Notes: a model not told the origin generated them from the sequence alone. A stretch of DNA of 5,814 bases from Schlegelella_A sp038234975 (GCA_038234975.1 JBBSUK010000177.1:1-5814); one strand, 5' to 3'; counted from the first letter of the stretch, positions 1 through 5,790 are shown. Program-made: numbers and translations.

Positions 1-2
1 AG

Positions 3-182
3 TTCGACTTCGGCTTTGCGGTCGACTGGATGCGCAAGGACCTCGGAATCGCCCTCGACGAGGCGCGGCGCAACGGCGCGCAGCTGCCGGTGGCGGCGAT
101 CGTCGACCAGTTCTACGCCGACGTACAGGCCGCGGGCGGCAACCGCCTCGACACGTCGAGCCTGATCAAGCGTCTGCGCTGA
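3..182 (+). CDS. NAD(P)-dependent beta-hydroxyacid dehydrogenase, C-terminal end (partial)
   Basis: This is the last 59 codons of a gene that begins before the window, ending at TGA 180-182. The visible protein is the all-helical C-terminal domain of the 3-hydroxyisobutyrate dehydrogenase / tartronate semialdehyde reductase family. It shows the family's KDL helix (MRKDLGIALDEARRNG) followed by QLP, a QFYADVQAAGG turn and a DTSSLIKRL tail. Family members use NAD(P) to oxidise or reduce short beta-hydroxyacids in the cytoplasm. The Rossmann domain and catalytic lysine lie outside the window, so the substrate cannot be assigned; a general oxidoreductase label is safest. The gene converges on the lipoprotein gene, with 30 bases between the two stop codons and no clear terminator there. 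Confidence 0.85.
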   Translation, partial: FDFGFAVDWMRKDLGIALDEARRNGAQLPVAAIVDQFYADVQAAGGNRLDTSSLIKRLR

Positions 183-212
183 CCGATCTCGCAGTGAGCG
201 CTCGCAAGCGAT

Positions 213-926
213 CTACGGCCTGACCGGCCTCGATTCGGCGACCGGAGCCGGGCCGGCCGCCGAGTCGCGCTTGGCAGGTTCCGGCTTGACCAGCGTCTTG
301 CGCGCCGTGTCGTTGAGCTCGGCGACGCTCGACACCTCGAACACCTTCACGACCTTGGCGACACCGCCGACGCGCCTCGTGGCCTCGGCGGCGCGGTTCG
401 CTTCGGACTCGGTGACACGCCCCATCAGATAGACCGTGGCGCGGTGGGTGACGACCTTGATCGTGTTGGCGAACGGGTCCTTCGAGTCGACCAGCGTCGC
501 CTTCACCTTGGCCGTGATGTAGGCGTCGCGCGACTTCTCGCCGAAGGTGTTGAGCGGGCCGACCTTGATCTCGTTGACGACCGACTGCACGTTGTCGATG
601 CGCGCGACAACCTGCTCGGCGGTGGTCTTGTCGGCCTCCGTCGGCACTTCGCCGGTCAGCAGCACCATCCGGTTGTAGCTCGTGGTGCTGATGCGAGCGC
701 GGTCGCCGAAGGTCTCGTCCATGCGACCGTTCGACTTCACCTCGATGACCGAGTCCTCGACCTGGGTGCCCGAGGTGCGACGGTCGGTGGCGATCAACGC
801 CCCGCCGACGACCACGCCGCCGACGATCAGCGGCGCGCAGCCGGACATGCCGCCGGCGGCGACGGCGATGCCGAGCAGCAGGGCGAAGCGACCGCGTCCG
901 ATGGACTTGCGCAGCGACGATGTCAT
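213..926 (-). CDS. dolP: BON-domain outer-membrane lipoprotein (DolP/YraP-like)
   Basis: A 237-residue secreted lipoprotein. Residues 1-30 form a lipoprotein signal: basic RKSIGRGR, a hydrophobic stretch FALLLGIAVAAGG, then lipobox MSGC with the lipidated Cys at 30. Alanine follows the Cys, so no Asp retention signal is present and outer-membrane sorting is expected. Two BON domains follow, at about 56-123 (ending QSVVNEIKVG) and 133-199 (VYLMGRV...VAKVVKVFEV). An Ala/Pro-rich tail (about 205-237) makes it longer than the roughly 190-residue E. coli DolP. E. coli DolP binds anionic phospholipid, gathers at the division site and protects outer-membrane integrity; the same role is inferred here. 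The start is supported by AGGAA five bases upstream, and the ATG overlaps the upstream stop as ATGA, implying translational coupling. It is the last gene of the yraN-isomerase-dolP cluster, as in E. coli. Confidence 0.88.
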   Translation of the reverse strand: MTSSLRKSIGRGRFALLLGIAVAAGGMSGCAPLIVGGVVVGGALIATDRRTSGTQVEDSVIEVKSNGRMDETFGDRARISTTSYNRMVLLTGEVPTEADKTTAEQVVARIDNVQSVVNEIKVGPLNTFGEKSRDAYITAKVKATLVDSKDPFANTIKVVTHRATVYLMGRVTESEANRAAEATRRVGGVAKVVKVFEVSSVAELNDTARKTLVKPEPAKRDSAAGPAPVAESRPVRP

Positions 927-1519
927 GTGTGTTCCTGTTCGCCCAGAAGCTGCAGGTCGACGGCATCGCACAGGCAGTGCAGGGCGAGCAGGTGCACCTC
1001 CTGGATGCGCGCCGTTCGCGCGTGCGGCACGCAGATGTGGACGTCGGTCTCGGCGAGCTTGCCGGCGATCTTGCCGCCGCCGTTGCCGGTGAGGGCGATG
1101 ACGGTCATCTCGCGCGCCTTGGCGGCGTCGAGTGCGGCGATGATGTTGACGGAATTGCCGCTGGTCGAAAAGCACAGCAGCACGTCGCCCGGGGCGCCGA
1201 GCGCCTGCACCTGCTTTGCGAACACGGCGTCGAAGCCGTAGTCGTTGCCGATCGCGGTGAGGATGGAGGTGTCGACCGTCAGCGCGATCGCCGCCAGGCC
1301 GGGCCGCTCGCGCTCGAATCGGCCGACGAACTCGGCCGCGAAGTGCTGCGCATCGGCGGCCGACCCGCCGTTGCCGCATGCCAGCACCTTGCCGCCGGCC
1401 GTGATGCAGCCCACGAGCGCACTGACGGCGTCGGCGATGGGCTTGGCCAGCGTCTCCGCAGCGGCGTATTTCAGGTCGGCGCTGTCGAAGAACTGCTGCT
1501 GGATGCGTTGGATGAGCAT
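923..1519 (-). CDS. gmhA: SIS-domain phosphosugar isomerase, GmhA/DiaA family
   Basis: A 198-residue cytoplasmic SIS-domain protein. GmhA converts sedoheptulose 7-phosphate to D-glycero-D-manno-heptose 7-phosphate for LPS inner core; its relative DiaA binds DnaA and times replication initiation. Visible motifs are CGNGGSAADAQHFAAEF (48-64), the phosphosugar-binding STSGNS (118-123) and RIQEVHLLALHCLCD (171-185). His59, Glu63, Gln173 and His181 line up with the metal/catalytic residues known in GmhA enzymes (H61, E65, Q175 and H183 in Burkholderia GmhA), so isomerase activity is plausible. The locus, between yraN and dolP, is that of diaA. I chose the start at 1519 because family members begin a few residues before the QQxFxDSADLKY stretch. 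An in-frame ATG at 1561 would add 14 residues and sit 15 bases from the yraN stop. Neither start has a good Shine-Dalgarno. The stop overlaps the dolP ATG by four bases. Confidence 0.85.
   Translation of the reverse strand: MLIQRIQQQFFDSADLKYAAAETLAKPIADAVSALVGCITAGGKVLACGNGGSAADAQHFAAEFVGRFERERPGLAAIALTVDTSILTAIGNDYGFDAVFAKQVQALGAPGDVLLCFSTSGNSVNIIAALDAAKAREMTVIALTGNGGGKIAGKLAETDVHICVPHARTARIQEVHLLALHCLCDAVDLQLLGEQEHT
932..936 (-). promoter_or_regulatory. Shine-Dalgarno site of dolP
   Basis: On the minus strand AGGAA lies five bases before the dolP ATG (926-924), inside the end of the isomerase gene. It is the clearest ribosome binding site in the window and fixes the lipoprotein start at the residue that begins the signal peptide, rather than the much longer open frame that continues upstream. 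Confidence 0.7.
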
Positions 1520-1576
1520 GGTCGATTGATCATATGACACCGTCTTTTCGATTCCGTTCATCGTCCGGTCGAGAAC

Positions 1577-1960
1577 TCACGAGGCATCGAACGCGGCCTT
1601 CAGCCACTCGATGCGGTCGCCGTCGACCGCGACGACATCGAACCGGCAAGGTGGCACGACCGCCATCCCGCGGAGAAACGACTGCGCGGCGAACACGATG
1701 CGGGCGCGCTTTCTCGCGTCGATGCTCGCGGCGGCGCCGCCGAAGCGGTCGCTGCTGCGCGCCCGTACCTCGACGAAGACCAGCGTGCCGTCGCGGTCGC
1801 GCATCACGAGGTCCACCTCGCCCGCCCGGCGCGACGGACCGCGCGCGATGCGATGGTTGCGCCGAACCAGCGCCAGCCCGTGTCGCTCCAAGTGTGCGAG
1901 GGCGCGGTCCTCCGCGTCGGCACCGACCGCGCCGGACGCGCGGCGGACAATCGTCGGCAT
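1577..1960 (-). CDS. yraN: YraN/UPF0102 family nuclease-fold protein
   Basis: A 127-residue protein of the UPF0102 (YraN) family, close to the usual length. The family has an endonuclease-like (PD-(D/E)xK / Holliday-junction-resolvase type) fold but no settled role. The hallmarks are all present: AEDRALAHLERHG (16-28) with Glu17, RRNHR (33-37), GEVDLVMRD (47-55) carrying Glu48 and Asp50, VFVEVRARS (61-69) with Glu64 and Arg66, FGGAAASI (73-80), and CRFDVVAV (105-112). Arginine where a classical nuclease has lysine is also seen in E. coli YraN, so it is not a defect. It is the first gene of the leftward cluster, and its ATG (1960-1958) overlaps the rsmI ATG on the other strand. No transmembrane or signal sequence is visible. 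The family assignment is secure; the function is not. Confidence 0.92.
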   Translation of the reverse strand: MPTIVRRASGAVGADAEDRALAHLERHGLALVRRNHRIARGPSRRAGEVDLVMRDRDGTLVFVEVRARSSDRFGGAAASIDARKRARIVFAAQSFLRGMAVVPPCRFDVVAVDGDRIEWLKAAFDAS

Positions 1961-2945
1961 GGCAGGCGCTTTCGGTGAACGGGCGGATCGGTCGGTGCTG
2001 CTTTCGGCCGCGGCTGCCGCGGCGGGCGACCAGCAGTATCCCGCGCCGGCGCTCTACGTCGTCGCCACGCCGATCGGCAACCTTGCCGACGTGACGCTTC
2101 GTGCCCTGCACGTGCTCGGCCTCGTCGACGCCATCGCCTGCGAGGACACGCGCCACACCGCGGCGCTGCTCGGCCACCTGGGCATCTCCGGCAAGCCTCT
2201 CGTCGCGGTGCCCGCGCACAACGAGCGCGAAGGCGCGGCCGCGGTCGTCGGGCGGCTGCTCGACGGTGAACGCGTCGCCTACGCGAGCGACGCCGGCACG
2301 CCCGGCGTGAGCGACCCGGGCGCCCGGCTCGTCGCGACGGTACGCGACGCGGGCCATCGCGTCGTGCCGATCCCCGGCGTCAGCAGCGCGACCGCGGCGT
2401 TCTCGGTCGCCGGCGATGTCCTCGCCGAGGGCTTTCGCTTCCGCGGCTTCCTGCCGTCGCGAGGCGCCCAGCGGCAGCGCGCGGTGGAGGCCGCGCTCGC
2501 TTCGGCCGATGCGCAGGTGTTGTTCGAGGCGCCGCATCGCGTCGCCACGCTGCTCGCCGCCGTCGCCGCCGCCGACCCGACGCGCACGCTGACCGTCGCG
2601 CGCGAGCTGACCAAGCAGTTCGAATCGATCACGACGCTGCGCGCCGGCGATGCGACGGCGTGGCTCGAAGCCGACTCCAATCGATCGCGGGGCGAGTTCG
2701 TCGTCGTCGTGCACGCGCAGGCTGCAGGCGACGCCGATGGCCTGCGCACCGAGGCTTCCCGAACGCTGGAACTGCTGCTGGCCGAGTTGCCCCTGAAGCA
2801 GGCGGTGTCGCTCGCCGCGGCGATCAGCGGTGCACCGCGCAACGCGCTGTACCAGGAAGCGCTTCGGCGCCGACCGTCCGGCGACGACGCCGCCGCCGCC
2901 GAAGCCCTGCAACGACGCGACCCGGTCGAAATGCCGCCAGAATGA
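1959..2945 (+). CDS. rsmI: 16S rRNA (cytidine1402-2'-O)-methyltransferase RsmI
   Basis: RsmI transfers a methyl group from SAM to the 2'-O of C1402 in the 16S rRNA decoding centre, tuning start-codon choice and fidelity. The tetrapyrrole-methylase fold is complete: ALYVVATPIGNLADVTLRAL (31-50), EDTRHTAALL (62-71), YASDAGTPGVSDPGARL (108-124), PIPGVSSATAAFSVAG (137-152), GFLPSRGAQRQ (163-173), FEAPHRV (189-195) and RELTKQFE (215-222). A C-terminal helical part, LPLKQAVSLAAAISGAPRNALYQEAL (277-302), is typical of the family. At 328 residues it exceeds the roughly 285 usual, through about 30 residues before the core and a 25-residue Arg/Ala/Glu-rich tail. A GTG at 1995 (316 residues) is an alternative start; neither start has a strong ribosome site. 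It diverges from yraN and is followed 31 bases later by tldD, probably in one transcript. Confidence 0.95.
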   Translation: MAGAFGERADRSVLLSAAAAAAGDQQYPAPALYVVATPIGNLADVTLRALHVLGLVDAIACEDTRHTAALLGHLGISGKPLVAVPAHNEREGAAAVVGRLLDGERVAYASDAGTPGVSDPGARLVATVRDAGHRVVPIPGVSSATAAFSVAGDVLAEGFRFRGFLPSRGAQRQRAVEAALASADAQVLFEAPHRVATLLAAVAAADPTRTLTVARELTKQFESITTLRAGDATAWLEADSNRSRGEFVVVVHAQAAGDADGLRTEASRTLELLLAELPLKQAVSLAAAISGAPRNALYQEALRRRPSGDDAAAAEALQRRDPVEMPPE

Positions 2946-2976
2946 TCCCCACCTCAAGCGCCGGAACACCCGCCCC

Positions 2977-4452
2977 ATGATCTCCCGCGAACCGACGATC
3001 GAACGCCTCGCCATCGCCCGCAGCGTGCTGCTCGAGCCATTCGGCCTCGACGAGACGACGCTGCGCGAGGCGCTCGGCGAGATCGGCTCGCACCGCATCG
3101 ACGACGCCGACCTCTATTTCCAGTACACCCGCAGCGAGGGCTGGAGCCTCGAGGAGGGCATCGTCAAGAGCGGCAGCTTCGGCATCGACCAGGGCGTCGG
3201 CGTGCGCGCGGTCGCCGGCGAGAAGACCGCGTTCGCCTATTCCGACGACATCTCGCGGGCGGCGCTGCTCGACGCGGCGCGAACGGTGCGCACGATCGCC
3301 GCCGCCGGGCAGAGCCGGCGCGTGAAGGTGGCCAAGGCGGGCAAGGTCGCGCCGACGCGCGCGCTCTACGCGCCGATGGACCCGATCACGACACTGTCGA
3401 GCGCCGACAAGGTGGCGCTGCTCGAGAAGGTCGAGAAGCTGGCGCGGGCGAAGGATCCGCGCGTGTCGCAGGTGATGGCGGGGATCGCCGGCGAATACGA
3501 CGTCGTCCTCGTCGCGCGCGCCGACGGCACCATCGCCGCCGACGTGCGGCCGCTGGTGCGGATGTCGGTCACGGTGATCGCCGAGCAGACGGTCGACGGC
3601 AAGGTGCGGCGCGAGACCGGAAACGGCGGCGGCGGCGGCCGCTTCGGCTTCGCCCACTTCGACGACGCGACCATCGAATCCTACGTGTCGCACGCGGTCA
3701 ACGCCGCGCTCACGAACCTCGAATCGCGCGCCGCCAAGGCCGGCGAGATGAGCGTCGTGCTCGGTCCGGGCTGGCCCGGCGTGTTGCTCCACGAGGCGAT
3801 CGGCCACGGCCTCGAGGGCGACTTCAACCGCAAGGGCGCGAGCGCCTTCACCGACCGGATCGGCCAGCGCGTCGCCGCCAAGGGCGTGACGGTGCTCGAC
3901 GACGGTACGCTGCCCAACCGGCGCGGCTCGCTCAACGTCGACGACGAAGGCTGCGCGACGCAGAAGAACGTGCTCATCGAGGACGGCATCCTCAAGGGCT
4001 ACCTCCAGGACGCGATGAACGCGCGCCTGATGAAGGTCTCGCCGACCGGCAACGGCCGCCGCGAGAGCTACGCCGCGGTGCCGATGCCGCGCATGACCAA
4101 CACCTACATGCTCGGCGGCGACCGGGCACCCGAGGAGATCGTCGCCGGGCTCAAGCGCGGCCTCTACGCCACCAACTTCGGTGGCGGCCAGGTCGACATC
4201 ACGAGCGGCAAGTTCGTGTTCTCGGCGAGCGAGGCGTTCTGGGTCGAGAACGGGAAGGTCCAGTACCCCGTCAAGGGCGCGACGCTGATCGGCAACGGCC
4301 CCGATGCGCTGACCCGCGTCAGCGCGATCGGCAACGACATGGCGCTGGACACCGGCGTCGGCGTGTGCGGCAAGGAAGGGCAGAGCGTGCCGGTCGGCGT
4401 CGGCCAGCCGACATTGCGCATCGACCGGCTGACCGTGGGCGGGACAGCCTGA
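2977..4452 (+). CDS. tldD: Metalloprotease subunit TldD
   Basis: A 491-residue cytoplasmic zinc protease subunit (E. coli TldD is about 481). TldD pairs with TldE/PmbA to digest unfolded peptides inside a closed chamber; in E. coli the pair trims pre-microcin B17 and affects CcdA stability. The metal site is LLHEAIGHGLEGD (270-282), an HExxxH with His272, Glu273 and His277. Cys464 in GVGVCGKEGQSVPVGVGQP matches the conserved C-terminal cysteine that ligates zinc in TldD structures. The N-terminal PmbA/TldD domain shows DADLYFQYTRSEGWSLEEG (43-61) and VGVRAVAGEKTAFAYSDD (74-91). The Gly-rich GNGGGGGRFG (215-224) is usual for the family. The start ATG 2977 gives the family length and has a weak GGAA ten bases upstream; the frame is open further upstream, within rsmI. 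The partner pmbA is not in the window. The stop lies two bases before the -35 box of the aroG promoter. Confidence 0.97.
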   Translation: MISREPTIERLAIARSVLLEPFGLDETTLREALGEIGSHRIDDADLYFQYTRSEGWSLEEGIVKSGSFGIDQGVGVRAVAGEKTAFAYSDDISRAALLDAARTVRTIAAAGQSRRVKVAKAGKVAPTRALYAPMDPITTLSSADKVALLEKVEKLARAKDPRVSQVMAGIAGEYDVVLVARADGTIAADVRPLVRMSVTVIAEQTVDGKVRRETGNGGGGGRFGFAHFDDATIESYVSHAVNAALTNLESRAAKAGEMSVVLGPGWPGVLLHEAIGHGLEGDFNRKGASAFTDRIGQRVAAKGVTVLDDGTLPNRRGSLNVDDEGCATQKNVLIEDGILKGYLQDAMNARLMKVSPTGNGRRESYAAVPMPRMTNTYMLGGDRAPEEIVAGLKRGLYATNFGGGQVDITSGKFVFSASEAFWVENGKVQYPVKGATLIGNGPDALTRVSAIGNDMALDTGVGVCGKEGQSVPVGVGQPTLRIDRLTVGGTA

Positions 4453-4454
4453 CG

Positions 4455-4484
4455 TTGACGGATCGCACGATCGCCGTTTACATT
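4455..4484 (+). promoter_or_regulatory. Sigma70-like promoter for the aroG leader
   Basis: TTGACG (4455-4460) matches the -35 consensus at five of six positions. After an 18-base spacer, TACATT (4479-4484) matches the -10 consensus at four of six. Shifting the -10 by one or two bases gives poorer matches (3/6). The spacer holds an inverted repeat GATCG-CA-CGATC (4461-4472). Transcription would be expected to start near 4490-4492, on or beside the leader ATG at 4491. The promoter sits immediately after the tldD stop, so aroG need not depend on read-through from tldD. It was found by eye and no start site has been mapped. Confidence 0.55.
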
Positions 4485-4490
4485 CGCGCC

Positions 4491-4562
4491 ATGCCTTCTC
4501 GCGCTTCGTTCTTTTACTTTGCGTATCTCCCCCGCCCGGCGGCTGGAGAGGCGAACGCGTAG
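4491..4562 (+). CDS. Phe/Tyr-rich leader peptide of the aroG attenuator
   Basis: A 23-codon ORF, ATG 4491 to TAG 4560-4562, in the gap between tldD and aroG. Residues 7-12 are FFYFAY (4509-4526): three Phe and two Tyr in six codons, four of them using the AT-rich codons TTT or TAT/TAC that stand out in this GC-rich DNA. The rest (PRPAAGEANA) is low in information and its codons double as an RNA pairing segment. It is followed 26 bases later by an intrinsic terminator, then by the gene for the first step of Phe/Tyr/Trp synthesis. This is the pattern of a ribosome-stalling leader peptide: scarce Phe-tRNA or Tyr-tRNA would stall translation here. No Shine-Dalgarno precedes the ATG, and the predicted transcription start coincides with it. 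I recognise no named homologue; the role is inferred from composition and context. Confidence 0.75.
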   Translation: MPSRASFFYFAYLPRPAAGEANA

Positions 4563-4599
4563 ACGAACCGAACGCGACACCTGATCCGAACCGCCGGGC
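4531..4599 (+). promoter_or_regulatory. Predicted antiterminator pairing of the aroG attenuator
   Basis: The segment 4534-4542 (GCCCGGCGG), inside leader codons 15-18, is the exact reverse complement of the terminator 5' arm 4591-4599 (CCGCCGGGC). It can therefore pair with that arm and stop the terminator forming. GGA 4545-4547 with TCC 4585-4587 could extend the helix beyond a small mismatch and bulge. The twelve bases CCCGCCCGGCGG occur twice, at 4531-4542 and 4601-4612, so the upstream copy mimics the terminator 3' arm, as in classical attenuators. The pairing is read directly from the sequence; its use in the cell is inferred. Confidence 0.65.
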
Positions 4600-4620
4600 A
4601 CCCGCCCGGCGGTTTTTTTT
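4589..4620 (+). terminator. Intrinsic terminator upstream of aroG (attenuator)
   Basis: A perfect 11-bp stem pairs 4589-4599 with 4604-4614 (nine G-C pairs plus two A-T), closes on the four-base loop ACCC and runs into eight T residues (4613-4620). It is the strongest terminator-like structure in the window. It lies between the leader ORF and aroG, 37 bases before the aroG ATG and downstream of the predicted promoter, so it would end aroG leader transcripts unless prevented. It could also end read-through from tldD. Confidence 0.85.
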
Positions 4621-4657
4621 CGCCCTTCGCCCGAACACCAACCTTGCCGACACGACC

Positions 4658-5788
4658 ATGACCCAGCACGCCACCTCCGGACAGACCGCGGAGCCTGCGT
4701 ATGCGCACGGCGAACGCACCAGCCGCACCGACGACCAGCGGATCGAGGCCGTGACACCGCTGCCGCCGCCGGAGCATCTGATCCGCTTCTTCCCGATCGC
4801 CGGCACCGCCGTCGAATCGCAGATCGGCGTCACCCGCGACGCGATCCGCCGCATCATGCGGCGCGACGACGATCGTCTGCTCGTCGTGATGGGCCCGTGC
4901 TCGATCCACGACCCGCAGGCCGCGCTCGACTACGCGAACAAGCTCAGGGTCGAACGCGACCGACACGCCGACACGCTCGAGATCGTGATGCGCGTCTACT
5001 TCGAGAAGCCGCGCACGACCGTTGGCTGGAAGGGGCTGATCAACGACCCGTACCTGGACCAGAGTTTTCGCATCGACGAGGGACTGCGCATCGGCAGGCA
5101 GCTCCTGATCGACATCAACCGCCTCGGCATGCCGGCGGGCAGCGAGTTCCTCGACGTGATCTCGCCGCAGTACCTCGGCGACGTGATCGCCTGGGGTGCG
5201 ATCGGCGCGCGGACCACCGAGAGCCAGGTGCACCGCGAACTCGCGTCGGGCCTGTCGGCGCCGATCGGCTTCAAGAACGGAACCGACGGGACCGTCAGGA
5301 TCGCGATCGACGCGATCCTCGCCGCGCAGCGGCCACATCACTTCCTGTCGGTGCACAAGAACGGCCAGGTCGCGATCGTCGAGACGCGCGGCAACGGCGA
5401 CTGCCACGTCATCCTGCGCGGCGGCAAGAAGCCGAACTACGACGCAGAGTCGATCGCCCAGGCGTGCCGCGAGATCGAGGCGGCGAAGCTGCCGTGCACG
5501 TTGATGGTCGACTGCAGCCACGCCAACAGCTCGAAGATCGCGGCGCGGCAGCTCGACGTCGCGCGCGACGTCGGTGCGCAGCTGCGCGCCGGCAGCCGCT
5601 GCATCTTCGGCGTGATGGTCGAGAGCCACCTCGTCGCCGGCGCGCAGCCGTTCGTCGCCGGCAAGGACGATCCCTCGTCGCTGGCGTACGGGCAGAGCAT
5701 CACCGACGCGTGCATCGGCTGGGAGGATTCGGTCGCGGTGCTGGGCACGCTCGCCGAGGCCGTGACAGAGCGGCGGCGCCATGCCTGA
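4658..5788 (+). CDS. aroG: 3-deoxy-7-phosphoheptulonate (DAHP) synthase, class I AroG type
   Basis: Condenses phosphoenolpyruvate and erythrose 4-phosphate to DAHP, the first committed step towards Phe, Tyr and Trp. The 376-residue protein matches E. coli AroG (350) throughout, with about 20 extra N-terminal residues and a four-residue insertion near 338. The metal ligands are all present: Cys81 (GPCSIHDP), His288 (DCSHANSSK), Glu322 (MVESHL) and Asp350 (SITDACIGWED). Substrate-binding stretches are VYFEKPRTTVGWKGLINDP (113-131), GARTTESQVHRELASGLS (183-200) and GFKNGTDG (204-211). Residues of the Phe feedback pocket known from E. coli AroG are kept: Asp166, Pro170, Ser200, Phe229, Ser231 and Val241. 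The FLSV stretch is AroG-like rather than the FVGI of Tyr-sensitive AroF, so Phe inhibition is likely. The ATG at 4658 lacks a recognisable Shine-Dalgarno. Expression probably depends on the upstream Phe/Tyr attenuator. Confidence 0.97.
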   Translation: MTQHATSGQTAEPAYAHGERTSRTDDQRIEAVTPLPPPEHLIRFFPIAGTAVESQIGVTRDAIRRIMRRDDDRLLVVMGPCSIHDPQAALDYANKLRVERDRHADTLEIVMRVYFEKPRTTVGWKGLINDPYLDQSFRIDEGLRIGRQLLIDINRLGMPAGSEFLDVISPQYLGDVIAWGAIGARTTESQVHRELASGLSAPIGFKNGTDGTVRIAIDAILAAQRPHHFLSVHKNGQVAIVETRGNGDCHVILRGGKKPNYDAESIAQACREIEAAKLPCTLMVDCSHANSSKIAARQLDVARDVGAQLRAGSRCIFGVMVESHLVAGAQPFVAGKDDPSSLAYGQSITDACIGWEDSVAVLGTLAEAVTERRRHA

Positions 5789-5790
5789 GC

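Noticed and set aside
183..212. Possible bidirectional terminator between the convergent dehydrogenase and dolP genes
   Set aside because: Only short palindromes (GAGCGCTC at 196-203 and TCGC/GCGA arms) are present, with no long stem and no T-run on either strand.
927..1379. Upstream extension of the dolP reading frame
   Set aside because: It overlaps the isomerase gene in another frame. The signal peptide, the AGGAA site and the ATGA overlap all place the start at 926.
3616..3650. GGC-repeat tract as a possible phase-variable repeat in tldD
   Set aside because: It encodes the Gly-rich loop that TldD proteins normally carry; the tract is short and the reading frame is intact.
2824..4857. 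Very long open frame on the minus strand opposite tldD
   Set aside because: It is low-complexity Arg/Ala/Val/Asp-rich translation typical of the antisense of a GC-rich gene. tldD on the plus strand has full family motifs and length.
4514..5782. Long minus-strand open frame opposite aroG
   Set aside because: Same antisense artefact; it shows no motifs, and aroG is conserved along its whole length.
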